In this document: positions 45,803 to 53,741 of the stretch, piece by piece
Layout of the letters: each line of letters begins with the position of its first letter
Position numbering within the stretch: position 1 is the first letter of the stretch
Source of the DNA: JBAXTE01 sp037130365
GTDB taxonomy: Bacteria > Bacteroidota > Bacteroidia > Bacteroidales > WCHB1-69
Direction: 5' to 3'
DNA: 64,000 nt
Assembly (NCBI GenBank): GCA_037130365.1
Contig: JBAXTE010000010.1
Coordinates: 51,424 to 115,423 of the forward strand
The notes under the pieces: model-generated
Told to the model about the DNA's origin: nothing
The model's database searches: none
What the model saw: the letters and a program-made list of their open reading frames with translations, nothing else
Translations under genes and position numbers: made by a program

Positions 45803-46843
45803 TTAATTTTCATTTATCTTGTTTAGTAAAAGCTCTGCTAATAACTCATTGATGTTTATACTTGCCACGGCAATGTGGGTATCGGCAGCACCGTAATAGA
45901 TAAAAAGGGTATCTCCAAACACTGCTGTTCCTGTTGGAAAAACCACAAAATTGACCTCTCCGTGCAATTCCCATTCAAATTCTGGTTTAAAAAGAGCGTA
46001 AGGAAGTCGAGCAAGTTCTTTAGATGGAACATCCAAATCGAGCAAAGCTGCACAAGCCGAATAAACCAACCCTTTCTTAGTTTTTTCAACTCCATGATAA
46101 ATCAATAACCATCCAAATTCTGTTTCGATAGGTGGACAGCCACTTCCAATGTAACAAGCTTCGTGAGGATAAACTGGATCGAGGACAATATTGTCATGAA
46201 AATTGATAAAATAATTTTCCCAAAAATCGGCAGTAAGATCTTTAATATTGTTTACTGAAACCACCTGGATTCCTGGTCGGATACGATGAAGAAAGACCAA
46301 ATTCCCATTGATTCTTCGTGGAAAAAAAATGACATTTTTATCCCAAAGCAACATCTCTTTTTCTGGATTTTCATCTCTGAAGTAAAAATCGTGGTTGTTA
46401 TAATAGTTTTCACTTACATTTATAGCAGGTTCGGCTAATTGTAGAAAATCGGAATAGGTAATTTGAGGAACAATCATTCCTTGTTTTTTAAACTTTTTCA
46501 AATCCTTAGAAATAGCTAAAGCTCCACGGGCATTGGTACCATCGTAACCAGTATATGTTAGAAAGAACTCCTCTCCTATTTTTACGATTCGAGCATCTTC
46601 AACCCCTTGTGTTTCATATTCAAATTCGGGGCTTATAATAGGTTTATTCCATCGTTCGGCAACGGTTAGGGGTCCATCTAATCTGCAATAACCAATGGTT
46701 GATCGATTTCCTTTTTGTACCGCCCGATAAAAAATATGGACGTTGTCGCCAACGCGAATAACCGCAGGATTCAAAACACCTTCGTTTTCGAATTCTAAAC
46801 GAGTTTTTGATAAAATAATTCCTAGTTTTTTAACCTTAATCAT
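45803..46843 (-). CDS. GH130 family mannoside phosphorylase-like protein (copy 1)
   Basis: The 346-residue protein is collinear with its downstream paralogue over the whole length. It shares GVEDARIVKIGEEFFLTYTGYDG, IFFPRRINGNLVFLHRIRPGIQ, SGCPPIETEFGWLLIYHG and FPTGTAVFGDTLFIYYGAADTHIAVA. It is the first gene of the GH130-GH130-GT run. Two different GH130 enzymes together may act on chain ends of different length, as in known beta-1,2-mannan pairs, but this is inference. Cytoplasmic. Confidence 0.88.
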   Translation of the reverse strand: MIKVKKLGIILSKTRLEFENEGVLNPAVIRVGDNVHIFYRAVQKGNRSTIGYCRLDGPLTVAERWNKPIISPEFEYETQGVEDARIVKIGEEFFLTYTGYDGTNARGALAISKDLKKFKKQGMIVPQITYSDFLQLAEPAINVSENYYNNHDFYFRDENPEKEMLLWDKNVIFFPRRINGNLVFLHRIRPGIQVVSVNNIKDLTADFWENYFINFHDNIVLDPVYPHEACYIGSGCPPIETEFGWLLIYHGVEKTKKGLVYSACAALLDLDVPSKELARLPYALFKPEFEWELHGEVNFVVFPTGTAVFGDTLFIYYGAADTHIAVASININELLAELLLNKINEN

Positions 46844-46925
46844 ACAAATTTGTTTTTTGAATTTTTAAAATTGGTTTTATTTTTATTAATGGCGGTATGG
46901 TATCTCCCAATAAAAATACAATACT

Positions 46926-47183
46926 TTAGTTTAAAAACAACATAAAACAACCACCAATAATTAGAATAATTGAATAAGGTATTATCATAGAAACCACATC
47001 GGAAGCCTTATCAATAAAATTACATTTTACAAGTTCACAGCTTGTTTTTCCATAATCTGTCGGTTTTTCAATTAGCGACTCCATTATATTTGTTTTGACT
47101 TCCACTGATGTGATTTTAATTGTACTTTTTGTGCTTTTTTCCTTCCTCAGTAATGCCAAATACTTCGTATCAAGTACTGGCAT
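46926..47183 (-). CDS. Small protein with C-terminal membrane helix, unknown
   Basis: From the ATG at 47183 the product has 85 residues; a TTG start at 47228, three bases after the cupin stop, would give 100. It is basic and Thr/Ser-rich for about 60 residues and ends in one hydrophobic helix (MIIPYSIILIIGGCFMLFLN). It resembles no family I know. It follows the cupin gene closely on the same strand. It may be a small tail-anchored protein or a decayed fragment. Confidence 0.4.
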   Translation of the reverse strand: MPVLDTKYLALLRKEKSTKSTIKITSVEVKTNIMESLIEKPTDYGKTSCELVKCNFIDKASDVVSMIIPYSIILIIGGCFMLFLN

Positions 47184-47231
47184 TACACCGAGGGAATCGG
47201 GAAGGAATAGAATAGCAGTGACTTTCAATTT

Positions 47232-47639
47232 TTAAAGCTGGCACATCGTGCCATTTGCAAAAGTTAGAAGAATCACTGTTTCTTCTTTAGTAGACATCCT
47301 GTATTTAATATTCTTTTGAAGCGTTAGTAATTGACCTTTATCGAGAGTTACGGATTCTTTTCGAGTATGAAACTTTAGTTTACCTTCGATTATATGAAAG
47401 CTAACAGAATCGTTTGATTGAAAAGATTTAATTTCGGTTCCTTCGTGCAAAGCGGCAAGAACAATCTGTTTTTCAGGTGAGTTCATGAGAATCATAGCAT
47501 TTAGTTTTCCTTCTACCCAAGTACTTTCATCTTTCATTTTATCAATTAGATGGGGCAAATCGAAAATGATTAATGAGTTGTTTAGCGACCTATTCTTATT
47601 GCGAAGAGGCGAATTTGTTTTCAATGTTTCTGCTTCCAT
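47232..47639 (-). CDS. Small cupin-domain protein
   Basis: The ATG at 47639 gives 135 residues. The core VLAALHEGTEIKSFQSNDSVSFHIIEGKLKFHTRKESVTLDKGQLLTLQKNIKYRM has the two cupin motifs in order (G-x5-H-like and G-x5-P-like positions). The usual metal-binding His residues are only partly present, with one His in ALHEG and one in SFHIIEG. It is probably a ligand-binding or stress-linked cupin. It lies in the same orientation as YtxH, CsbD and other stress genes. Confidence 0.75.
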   Translation of the reverse strand: MEAETLKTNSPLRNKNRSLNNSLIIFDLPHLIDKMKDESTWVEGKLNAMILMNSPEKQIVLAALHEGTEIKSFQSNDSVSFHIIEGKLKFHTRKESVTLDKGQLLTLQKNIKYRMSTKEETVILLTFANGTMCQL

Positions 47640-47687
47640 GTTGTTTTTCAATTGAATTATTAATACATCGTGTTCAGTTTCTAAAAT

Positions 47688-47945
47688 TTACTTTTTAGCA
47701 ATTTCAGTTTTGTCTTTTCCATGTTCAACAAATTCAGAAATATCCTCTTTCGTTTTTTCATATTTATTGGTAACGTTTTCGATAAATTCGTTGAATTTGT
47801 CTTTAACGGCATCCGCATATTCGTCTTTTTTTCTACCAATTTTTTTACGGGTATCTGAACCTTTGTCGGGTGCAAATAAAATTCCTAAAGCTGCGCCTGC
47901 GGCTAAGCCTGCTAAAACGCCTAATACTACTTTTCCTGTACTCAT
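47688..47945 (-). CDS. YtxH-domain protein
   Basis: The 85-residue protein has a Gly/Ala-rich N-terminal transmembrane segment (VVLGVLAGLAAGAALGILFAPDKGSDTRKKI) and then a Lys/Glu-rich coiled coil. This is the YtxH family signature; members are general stress proteins of unknown mechanism. It stands 48 bases before the cupin and 39 bases after a 51-residue membrane peptide gene, all on the - strand. Confidence 0.88.
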   Translation of the reverse strand: MSTGKVVLGVLAGLAAGAALGILFAPDKGSDTRKKIGRKKDEYADAVKDKFNEFIENVTNKYEKTKEDISEFVEHGKDKTEIAKK

Positions 47946-47984
47946 AATTTTGTTTGTTAAGTGATTAATTTTTGTTGATAATTT

Positions 47985-48140
47985 TTAAAGGACTTTTCTT
48001 CCTTGAATAATTCGGAGAATCACAGCAATAATGGCAATGATTAAAAGAAGATGAATGAAGCCGCCAGCACTGTATGCAAATAGGCCAATTGCCCATGTGA
48101 TTACTAAAATCACGGCGACTAAATATAGAATATTATTCAT
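47985..48140 (-). CDS. 51-residue hydrophobic membrane protein (lmo0937-like)
   Basis: The frame ATG-TAA codes for 51 residues beginning MNNILYLVAVILVITWAIGLF and ending IAVILRIIQGRKVL. Two hydrophobic helices are separated by a Gly-Gly turn (YSAGGFIH). This composition and length match the lmo0937 family of tiny membrane proteins, often found in stress clusters of Bacteroidota and Firmicutes. It lies between the YtxH gene and the beta-barrel gene on the same strand. Confidence 0.8.
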   Translation of the reverse strand: MNNILYLVAVILVITWAIGLFAYSAGGFIHLLLIIAIIAVILRIIQGRKVL

Positions 48141-48240
48141 GATAATTTGGCTTTAAAGTGTTATGTATTTAGAACTAAATTTGGAATAAATGGACATTTG
48201 AAATGCTATAATAAGTCTCTCAAATGCCCATGTTATTGAA

Positions 48241-48879
48241 TTAGAATCGATAACCGATTGTAGCTTGATACCAAGCATTCTTATATCGTGGAGTTGTTGA
48301 AGTTCCATCTCCATTATTGTTGAAAAAATCCCAACCTGCTCTTGCACTAATTACAATGTTTTTCATGGTAATATCTACTCCACCAATAAAACAGAAGGTG
48401 TTTTTACGAATGTTGTCATTTTTCATCTCTTGTTCTTGTAAATAGCTGTAAAGAGAGCTTGTAAACTCATTTTTCGAACTCAATAAATACGAATATTGAG
48501 GTCCAGCAACGATACTGATATATTCACTTGGTTTTAACGAAAACATAATTGGAATATCCAAATAATTGCCTGTATGAGTGTATTTGTAGTCATAACCCAA
48601 GAGGCTACCTGTTGCTTGAAATCCCTTTTGAGAGAATAGAATTTCGGGTTGAATTCCTAAGAATTTGCTGATTGGAATGGATAAAAAACCACCACCGGCA
48701 AATCCAAATTTTCCATCTGCACTAAATTTTTCGCCTTGTGAATCGTAAACGTTGGCATAGTTGACACCTGCTTTTACTCCAAATTGAATTTTCTCGCGAA
48801 AATCATTTTCAGAATCTTGCGCTTTACAAAAGCTTGCCATTCCGACAATAGCAAATAGGATTAAAATTGACTTTTTCAT
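48241..48879 (-). CDS. Outer-membrane beta-barrel protein (PorT family-like)
   Basis: The 212-residue protein has a signal peptide (about residues 1-20, ASFCKAQ), then strands with alternating pattern: FGVKAGVNYANVYDSQG, GGFLSIPISKFLGIQPEILFSQKGF, YLDIPIMFSLKP, and the final YQATIGYRF. This is the small outer-membrane barrel type of Bacteroidota. It lies within the stress-gene group and may be induced with it. Function unknown. Confidence 0.8.
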   Translation of the reverse strand: MKKSILILFAIVGMASFCKAQDSENDFREKIQFGVKAGVNYANVYDSQGEKFSADGKFGFAGGGFLSIPISKFLGIQPEILFSQKGFQATGSLLGYDYKYTHTGNYLDIPIMFSLKPSEYISIVAGPQYSYLLSSKNEFTSSLYSYLQEQEMKNDNIRKNTFCFIGGVDITMKNIVISARAGWDFFNNNGDGTSTTPRYKNAWYQATIGYRF

Positions 48880-48983
48880 TTTTTTTGTTTTTTAAATTTT
48901 GAATTATTTTCGTTTAATTATTTGGCACTTCAGTATTTGGATTTGAGAATTTAAATATCTTGTAAATATTATTTTAAATTGTC

Positions 48984-49051
48984 ATACTGAGTTTATCGAA
49001 GTATTATATCAAGCACTTATTTGAATGCCCTTTCCTTCGGCAGGCTCAGGA
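48984..49051. repeat. Paired dispersed hairpins with 11-base core
   Basis: A + strand copy ATACT-GAGTTTATCGA-AGTAT (48984-49004) is followed by a - strand copy TCCT-GAGCCTGCCGA-AGGA (49033-49051). The same paired layout occurs at 62311-62380. Confidence 0.8.
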
Positions 49052-49139
49052 CAGGCTAACTCAGGGTGACTATAAAATTAAACATCCTCATTTGAAAGGA
49101 ATCGAATCAAAACCCTGTTATACCTATTCTTTTATGATA

Positions 49140-49592
49140 CTAATGAATACTTTTAACTGGCAGATTTTTAATCGATTTTCCAATTTCATCTAACTCGTTA
49201 TTAAGCTCTGTTTTGAATTTTTCCCATTGCTCTTTTTTGTCCGCTTTAAAATCGTCGAGTCTCTTTTTCAGATCTGTATTTTGTTGCTCTATTTCAGCTA
49301 ATTTTTTCTCGTATTTAGCTCTATTTTCTTTTTTGTCGTTTGCCATTCGTGCTTTAAACTCGGCAATACTTTTTTCTTGAGCAATGATTTTTTCTTGGGT
49401 TACTTTTTTGTACTCATTGATGGAGTCTTTGGTTGCTTCGTCTAAATCTTGTTGAGCAACAGCAACTTGATGTTCAGCATCTTGAACGTTTTCTTGAGCA
49501 TTTTCAACTCGTTTGCCCGTCGATTGACATCCTATTAATGCAAATCCTGCTACAATAGCAATTATTGCGAAGATTAATATTGGTTTTTTCAT
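49140..49592 (-). CDS. Coiled-coil lipoprotein
   Basis: The 150-residue protein has a lipoprotein signal with lipobox (ALIGC, Cys22). An almost uninterrupted charged coiled coil follows (EKIIAQEKSIAEFKARMANDKKENRAKYEKKLAEIEQQ...). It resembles small sll1863-type stress proteins, although that match is based on composition. It should be membrane-anchored in the periplasm. Neighbours are CsbD and an outer-membrane barrel, suggesting an envelope-stress role. Confidence 0.75.
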   Translation of the reverse strand: MKKPILIFAIIAIVAGFALIGCQSTGKRVENAQENVQDAEHQVAVAQQDLDEATKDSINEYKKVTQEKIIAQEKSIAEFKARMANDKKENRAKYEKKLAEIEQQNTDLKKRLDDFKADKKEQWEKFKTELNNELDEIGKSIKNLPVKSIH

Positions 49593-49852
49593 TTTTTCTT
49601 ATTTTATGTGTTTTTTGGTGAACAAGTATATCAGGTGGAACAAGTTGACTGAGTGGAACTGGGGAGGAAGTGACTGGGTGACTGGGTGACCAGGTAACTG
49701 AGTGACTAGTGATTGGTGATTAGTGATTGGTGATTAGTGATTGGTGATTAGTGATTGGTGATTGGTGTTTGGTTACACCGTGTACCTTGAACCCTGAACC
49801 TTGAACCATTTCCCTTGTACCTTGAACCCTGCACCCTTCACCTTGCATCCTA
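49593..49852. repeat. Simple tandem repeats
   Basis: Three repeat types follow one another. GTGACTGGGTGACTGGGTGA-like 8-mers lie at about 49670-49710, GTGATTGGTGATTA units of 14 bases in about four copies at 49702-49767, and ACCTTGAACCCT-like 12-mers at about 49780-49850. No gene is seen. The first type recurs near 52466-52500 and, as the complement, at 58320-58440. Confidence 0.85.
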
Positions 49853-50038
49853 TTAAAGCGATTCAATTATTTTATCTATTTCTTCTTTTGTTTTCCCTAG
49901 TTTTATTTGAAGTTTACCAAGCATTTCCTCTTTTTTACCTTCTTTAAACAATAGGTCATTATCAGTTAACACTGCAAATTTTTTCTTGAGTTTGCCTTTT
50001 TGTTCGTTCCAATTACCTTTTAATTCTGTTGTATTCAT
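49853..50038 (-). CDS. CsbD-family stress protein
   Basis: The 61-residue protein begins MNTTELKGNWNEQKGKLKKKF and continues LTDNDLLFKEGKKEEMLGKLQIKLGKTKEEIDKII, the CsbD pattern (W-N-x-x-K-G-K-L-K, then K-x-x-x-L-G-x-L-Q). CsbD proteins are abundant under general stress; the mechanism is unknown. It is the first gene of the run of - strand stress genes that continues to the cupin. Confidence 0.88.
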   Translation of the reverse strand: MNTTELKGNWNEQKGKLKKKFAVLTDNDLLFKEGKKEEMLGKLQIKLGKTKEEIDKIIESL

Positions 50039-50746
50039 GGTTTTATATTTTTATTTATGAGTGAATTCTCACACTACAAAGGTGGCTCTCTTTTGGTGTT
50101 AAACCGTTACACAATTCTCGGTATTAGTTACATGATTCACACTTGATTAATGTGCTAATTATTCGATATGCTAATGGTTCGACTGCGCTCACCACAAGTG
50201 TGCTGATTGATTAATGTGCTAATTTGAGGCAGAATGGAGACTGAGGTTCTCGAAGTCGGAATGAATTGATTTGAAAATCCCGCTAAAGCTGGACAAGTTT
50301 TGAAAATTTGAAACTGTGCCAATAATGCCATGCATTGCTTTGTCATTCCGATCCGTCAGCTGACAGAGAGGAATCTGAACTGACAAAGCAAAAAGTGAAC
50401 GATGATTTGATTTAATCAAAAAAGTCCACTATAAAAATATAATAGACTAGTAATGTTTTGGTTATACTAAATCTTTGTTTAAAATATCTTTGAGCTATTT
50501 TATACTCTAGTTTGGCTTGTCCAGCTTTAGTGGAATCTAATGCAGCTCGTAGATATAAATAGTTCATTGAGCGCTAGAGAAATGAAATAGATTATACCTT
50601 GAAGCGATATTATACTATTATTTAGTGTTTGATAAGAAAACGTCAAATTTGAGGCTCTCGCCGCAACGAATTTAGGGCGTTTACTAGTGTAAATAACCTG
50701 AATTCGTTGCAAGAAAAACGAAAAAGTTGGCGTTTTCTTACAGACA
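50039..50746. repeat. Gene-free region with several repeat families
   Basis: I see no gene in these 708 bases. They hold TTGATTAATGTGCTAATT at 50143-50160 and 50207-50227 (also at 52434-52454), GCTAAAGCTGGACAAG at 50282-50297 with an inverted copy at 50516-50530 (and a direct copy at 52185-52200), and a 49-base unit at 50338-50386 that recurs inverted at about 58497-58545. The palindromic element at 50634-50739 completes the set. AAAATATCTTTGAGCTATTT is shared with 37680. Confidence 0.8.
50634..50739. repeat. 106-bp palindromic element without nested insert
   Basis: AAGAAAACGTCAA and TTGGCGTTTTCTT are the terminal inverted repeats. It is the inverted copy of 42137-42266 and lacks exactly the 24 bases 42181-42204. 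Confidence 0.85.
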
Positions 50747-51988
50747 CTACTGAGCAATCAGTTTTCCTGATTGTATGATTCTGTTTTTTGAAATCACATT
50801 ATAAAAATAGATTCCCGAAGGTAGATTCCCAATCTCTACAGTCGTTTCGGATTTTGTGATTTTTGTTGAGACTAACTCTTTTCCTAAAAAATCAAAGATC
50901 TTTAATTCCGTAATTAAATTTTCTTTTGAATCGTTGACAATCAAGTTGATTGACGTCGTGAATGGATTTGGATAAATCGTTACCGCTGGGATTTGATATG
51001 AAAACGCAATTGCTTTTTCGGGAGAGTAAGCATGATCGCCATTAAAATCAAATTGATTTAATCGATAATAATTGAGTCCTTCATTTGGATTGCAATCGCA
51101 AAAGAAATAGGAATGAAATTGATTGCTAACGCCTAGTGCATTCTGTTTTCCAATCGTTTTATAATTTATTCCATCAATCGATCTTTCAATTAAAAAATAA
51201 GCACTATTTTCTTCCGAAACTGTTGCCCAAAGTAATACCAATCCGGAATTTGTTTCATTTTTTTCCACCTCAAAAGAGAACAGTGTGATTGGTAATAGAC
51301 TTTGAGTTTCTGATTTAATTTCGATTAAATTATTATGTAATGAGATTGCTCCTTCGCGAGAAAGAGCTCTTCCCTCTAAGGTTGAACCTTCCAAAAAGTC
51401 AATTGCCCCATTTACGATAAAAGTTCCTTTTAAAACAGCGCTTTCTCCCGCAGTCAACTTTCCGTTTATACTCCAATAAACATGTGATATACTTGCTGAA
51501 TTTTCTAGAATCATCCTCGAAAAAGGATTTACAAATAATGCTCCATCAATTTTAAAAATAAAAACAGCATTGGAATCTCCATTACCATCTAAAATAAGAT
51601 TGCCATTTAAAGTGGATGCAGCTCCTAAGCAATAGGTGTTTGGAGTGAGTCGTTGATTATTTCCCATTGTAGTTTCTAACACAATTCCACAAGTCATTCC
51701 GCTAATTTCACTGAAAGCTGTGTTTACATCTAACGCAGCTTGATATGAAACTGAATCGGCAACATGGATATCTCCGACCAAAACGCCAGGAAGAAAGCCA
51801 CTAAATGCGCCAGCTTGGGTTCCTACATCTCCTGTTACTGAAGATGCTCCTAAATTCTCAAAAGCACCAACAGCCGTAAAAACCGCAAAATCAGATGCTG
51901 TTCCCAACGACGGAGCTTGTCCAAAACCTGGAATTTGCAAAAATAAAATTAGAATGATACTCGAGAAAAATTGTTTAAACGATTTCAT
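50747..51988 (-). CDS. Ice-binding-like (DUF3494) protein with T9SS type A sorting domain
   Basis: The ATG at 51988 gives 413 residues with a signal peptide (about 1-24, LQIPGFGQA). Residues about 26-225 match the DUF3494 ice-binding beta-solenoid: LGTASDFAVFTAVGAFENLG, SSVTGDVGTQAGAFSGF, TPNTYCLGAASTLNGNLILDG, FIFKIDGAL, FVNGAIDFLEGSTLEGRALSREGAISLHNN. A fibronectin-like linker (ITLFSFEVEKNETNSGLVLLW) and a type A sorting domain (IYPNPFTTSINLIV, LPSGIYFYNVIS, SGKLIAQ) follow. It should be a T9SS-exported surface or released protein. Not all DUF3494 proteins bind ice; some are adhesins. Confidence 0.88.
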   Translation of the reverse strand: MKSFKQFFSSIILILFLQIPGFGQAPSLGTASDFAVFTAVGAFENLGASSVTGDVGTQAGAFSGFLPGVLVGDIHVADSVSYQAALDVNTAFSEISGMTCGIVLETTMGNNQRLTPNTYCLGAASTLNGNLILDGNGDSNAVFIFKIDGALFVNPFSRMILENSASISHVYWSINGKLTAGESAVLKGTFIVNGAIDFLEGSTLEGRALSREGAISLHNNLIEIKSETQSLLPITLFSFEVEKNETNSGLVLLWATVSEENSAYFLIERSIDGINYKTIGKQNALGVSNQFHSYFFCDCNPNEGLNYYRLNQFDFNGDHAYSPEKAIAFSYQIPAVTIYPNPFTTSINLIVNDSKENLITELKIFDFLGKELVSTKITKSETTVEIGNLPSGIYFYNVISKNRIIQSGKLIAQ

Positions 51989-52339
51989 GATGTAAAATTT
52001 AAAATACAAACAATTCTAAAATAGTGGGAAAGGCCGTATTCAGAAACAAAGTACGTCTATTTCAGCATCTTGAATGTTGCAAAACTTTATAATAATGTTG
52101 CAACTTTCACACTTGTTTAATTTGAAAATTAGTTGATTTGAAGATTTGAAAATGAAGATAGCAATGGACTAATTATTCAATCCTGCTAAAGCTGGACAAG
52201 TGTGATGATAGAAATAACAAATTTAAAAAGTATCTGAATTTTCAATATTTCACCCTTGAAGCGATGTAGTGAGTTTATCGAACTGGGCGGGGCAAAAAAT
52301 ATTGAAAATTCCATTAGAAAATAAATGAGATAACCAATG

Positions 52340-52386
52340 TGTCCCGAAAAATAAAAAATCTTTGATTTTTGTGATTTTTCGAGGAC
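52340..52386. repeat. Palindrome with GTCC-CGAAAA ends
   Basis: GTCCCGAAAAATAAAAAATC pairs with GATTTTTGTGATTTTTCGAG-GAC, allowing a few mismatches. Its ends GTCC..CGAAAA and TTTTCG..GGAC match those of the hairpin at 10170-10215, while the interior differs. Confidence 0.6.
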
Positions 52387-52727
52387 GCTCGAACAAAGCA
52401 ACAAATTGAAAATTTGTGCTTTTTCGGCGCTAATTGATTAATGTGCTAATTTGAAGATTAAGATAGCCAGTGACTGGGTAACTGGGTGACTAAGTAACTT
52501 GTTTTACTTGGGCACTTGCTCTATTCCCGAAAAACAATTATTCTTGGGTTATATTAAAAAACATAGAGAGATGTGTAAAAACAGAAATTTATTATACACT
52601 TCTTTTCGACTTGAAACTTTTACAAATCCCTTAAATTTTAATCCGATTCATACTTTTTCTTGACAAAAAGTATGCAAAAGTCAAGACGGAGCGAATGTGT
52701 TTGTTCTTATAAAGATTTCAAAATAAA

Positions 52728-52830
52728 AGCAATACAATAGCAGCGTAGACAAATTTAAAGCCAAGTTTTTTCTTTAAATTACATTTAAATGGGCTTTAAA
52801 TTTGGACGTAAACGCCCCTGCTGTATTGCT
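52728..52830. repeat. 103-bp palindromic element
   Basis: Left arm AGCAATACAATAGCAGCG-TAGACAAATTTAAAGCC and right arm GGGCTTTAAATTTGGACG-TAAACGCCCCTGCTGTATTGCT are complementary with small gaps over about 35 bases. The termini AGCAATACA and TGTATTGCT are perfect inverted repeats. No coding capacity. Confidence 0.75.
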
Positions 52831-53223
52831 AATATTTTGTAATCCTTATTATTTCTATAAACTACGCTCCATCAGTCAAAAACAATCAATCTCCGAAAAA
52901 AATAGATTTTTTTTAAAAAATTTAGATAGAGTTTCTGGTTGCAATTAACTTTCTAGTTGCTTGATGTTAATAATATGATTACTAACCGCATTGAGCAAAA
53001 TAGCGTTAAGAAAAATATACTTTTTTACGTTAAGAAATCTATGGTGTTTGACGACGTTAGACAAAATGAGTAATTATGTTTTTTCATTATAAAATACTTA
53101 TTTTGGCTAATACCGCTAGAGCAACTGTAATATCTTGAAAATCAAGATAAACATTTGCTAAATCGGCATTATAATTTCTAAAGCTCAAATATTAAAATTG
53201 TACGACGCTGAAAGTGTCGAATA

Positions 53224-53256
53224 TTAATAACCCCGTGCATCGCACGGGGTTATTAA
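53224..53256. repeat. Perfect 15-bp palindrome with 3-base loop
   Basis: TTAATAACCCCGTGC and GCACGGGGTTATTAA pair around ATC. The core AACCCCGTGC/GCACGGGGTT is shared with 36666-36710, where 25 bases occupy the loop. Confidence 0.8.
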
Positions 53257-53680
53257 GGTCATAAGAGTTCTATTTTGGCGGAGAATTTGTCTGTTGTTTC
53301 AATTTTAAAAACAGAATAATCACAGAGTTAATCATCATTCATATAGAGAATTACAAATTCTATGACAAAATATTATCAATTAAATTTTCAAAGACTTTAA
53401 CAGTTATAACTTTGACATTTATTTGAGTTAAGAAATTTATAAAAGGAGGAGTTCATAGATTTTAGTAAAACAGTATATTTTTTAGCTATTTTGCGACAGC
53501 GGCGGCTTTTTTTGTCACGCTTTTAGCGTGAAGCCCTAGAGTTTATCCCGCAAGGCGGGAGCTTTAGGACATTTAAAAACAAAATAGTTAATTGTTCTTT
53601 TGTCATTGCTCTCACTTATCAGCGTGATAAGCTTCAAAAAAGATTGATTACCTTACAATTGCAAATGTATCAGGAGTGAC

Positions 53681-53714
53681 AAAAAAAAAGACACCAACTT
53701 ACATTGATGCCTCT
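53681..53714 (-). terminator. Terminator after the 528-residue T9SS protein
   Basis: On the - strand AGAGGCATCAA pairs with TTGGTGTCT with a two-base bulge and is followed by nine T residues, 27 bases after the stop. Confidence 0.55.
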
Positions 53715-53741
53715 TTTGTTTTGTGTAAAACCTTGATTCCT

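Larger units (their letters stand above)
51989..53741. repeat. 1.75-kb gene-free palindrome field
   Basis: No convincing gene lies here. Features from left to right: GCTAAAGCTGGACAAG (52185-52200); a core-hairpin copy on the - strand (52262-52285); a GTCC-CGAAAA palindrome (52340-52386); TTGATTAATGTGCTAATT (52434-52454); an 8-mer repeat of GTGACTGG type (52466-52500); CATACTTTTT/AAAAAGTATG (52649-52674); a 103-bp palindrome (52728-52830); TTAATAACCCCGTGC/GCACGGGGTTATTAA (53224-53256); CACGC/GCGTG and TCCCGC/GCGGGA hairpins (about 53515-53560); and a terminator at 53681-53714. Confidence 0.8.

Noticed and set aside
47681..47875. 64-codon frame overlapping the YtxH gene on the - strand
   Set aside because: It is Lys/Asn-rich and out of frame with the clear YtxH domain.
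49660..49860. Possible CRISPR array
   Set aside because: Repeats are direct, contiguous and degenerate, with no unique spacers and no cas genes.
52186..52404. 72-codon frame on the - strand
   Set aside because: It crosses a core hairpin and the GTCC palindrome, has no recognisable domain, and its composition is that of the surrounding repeats.
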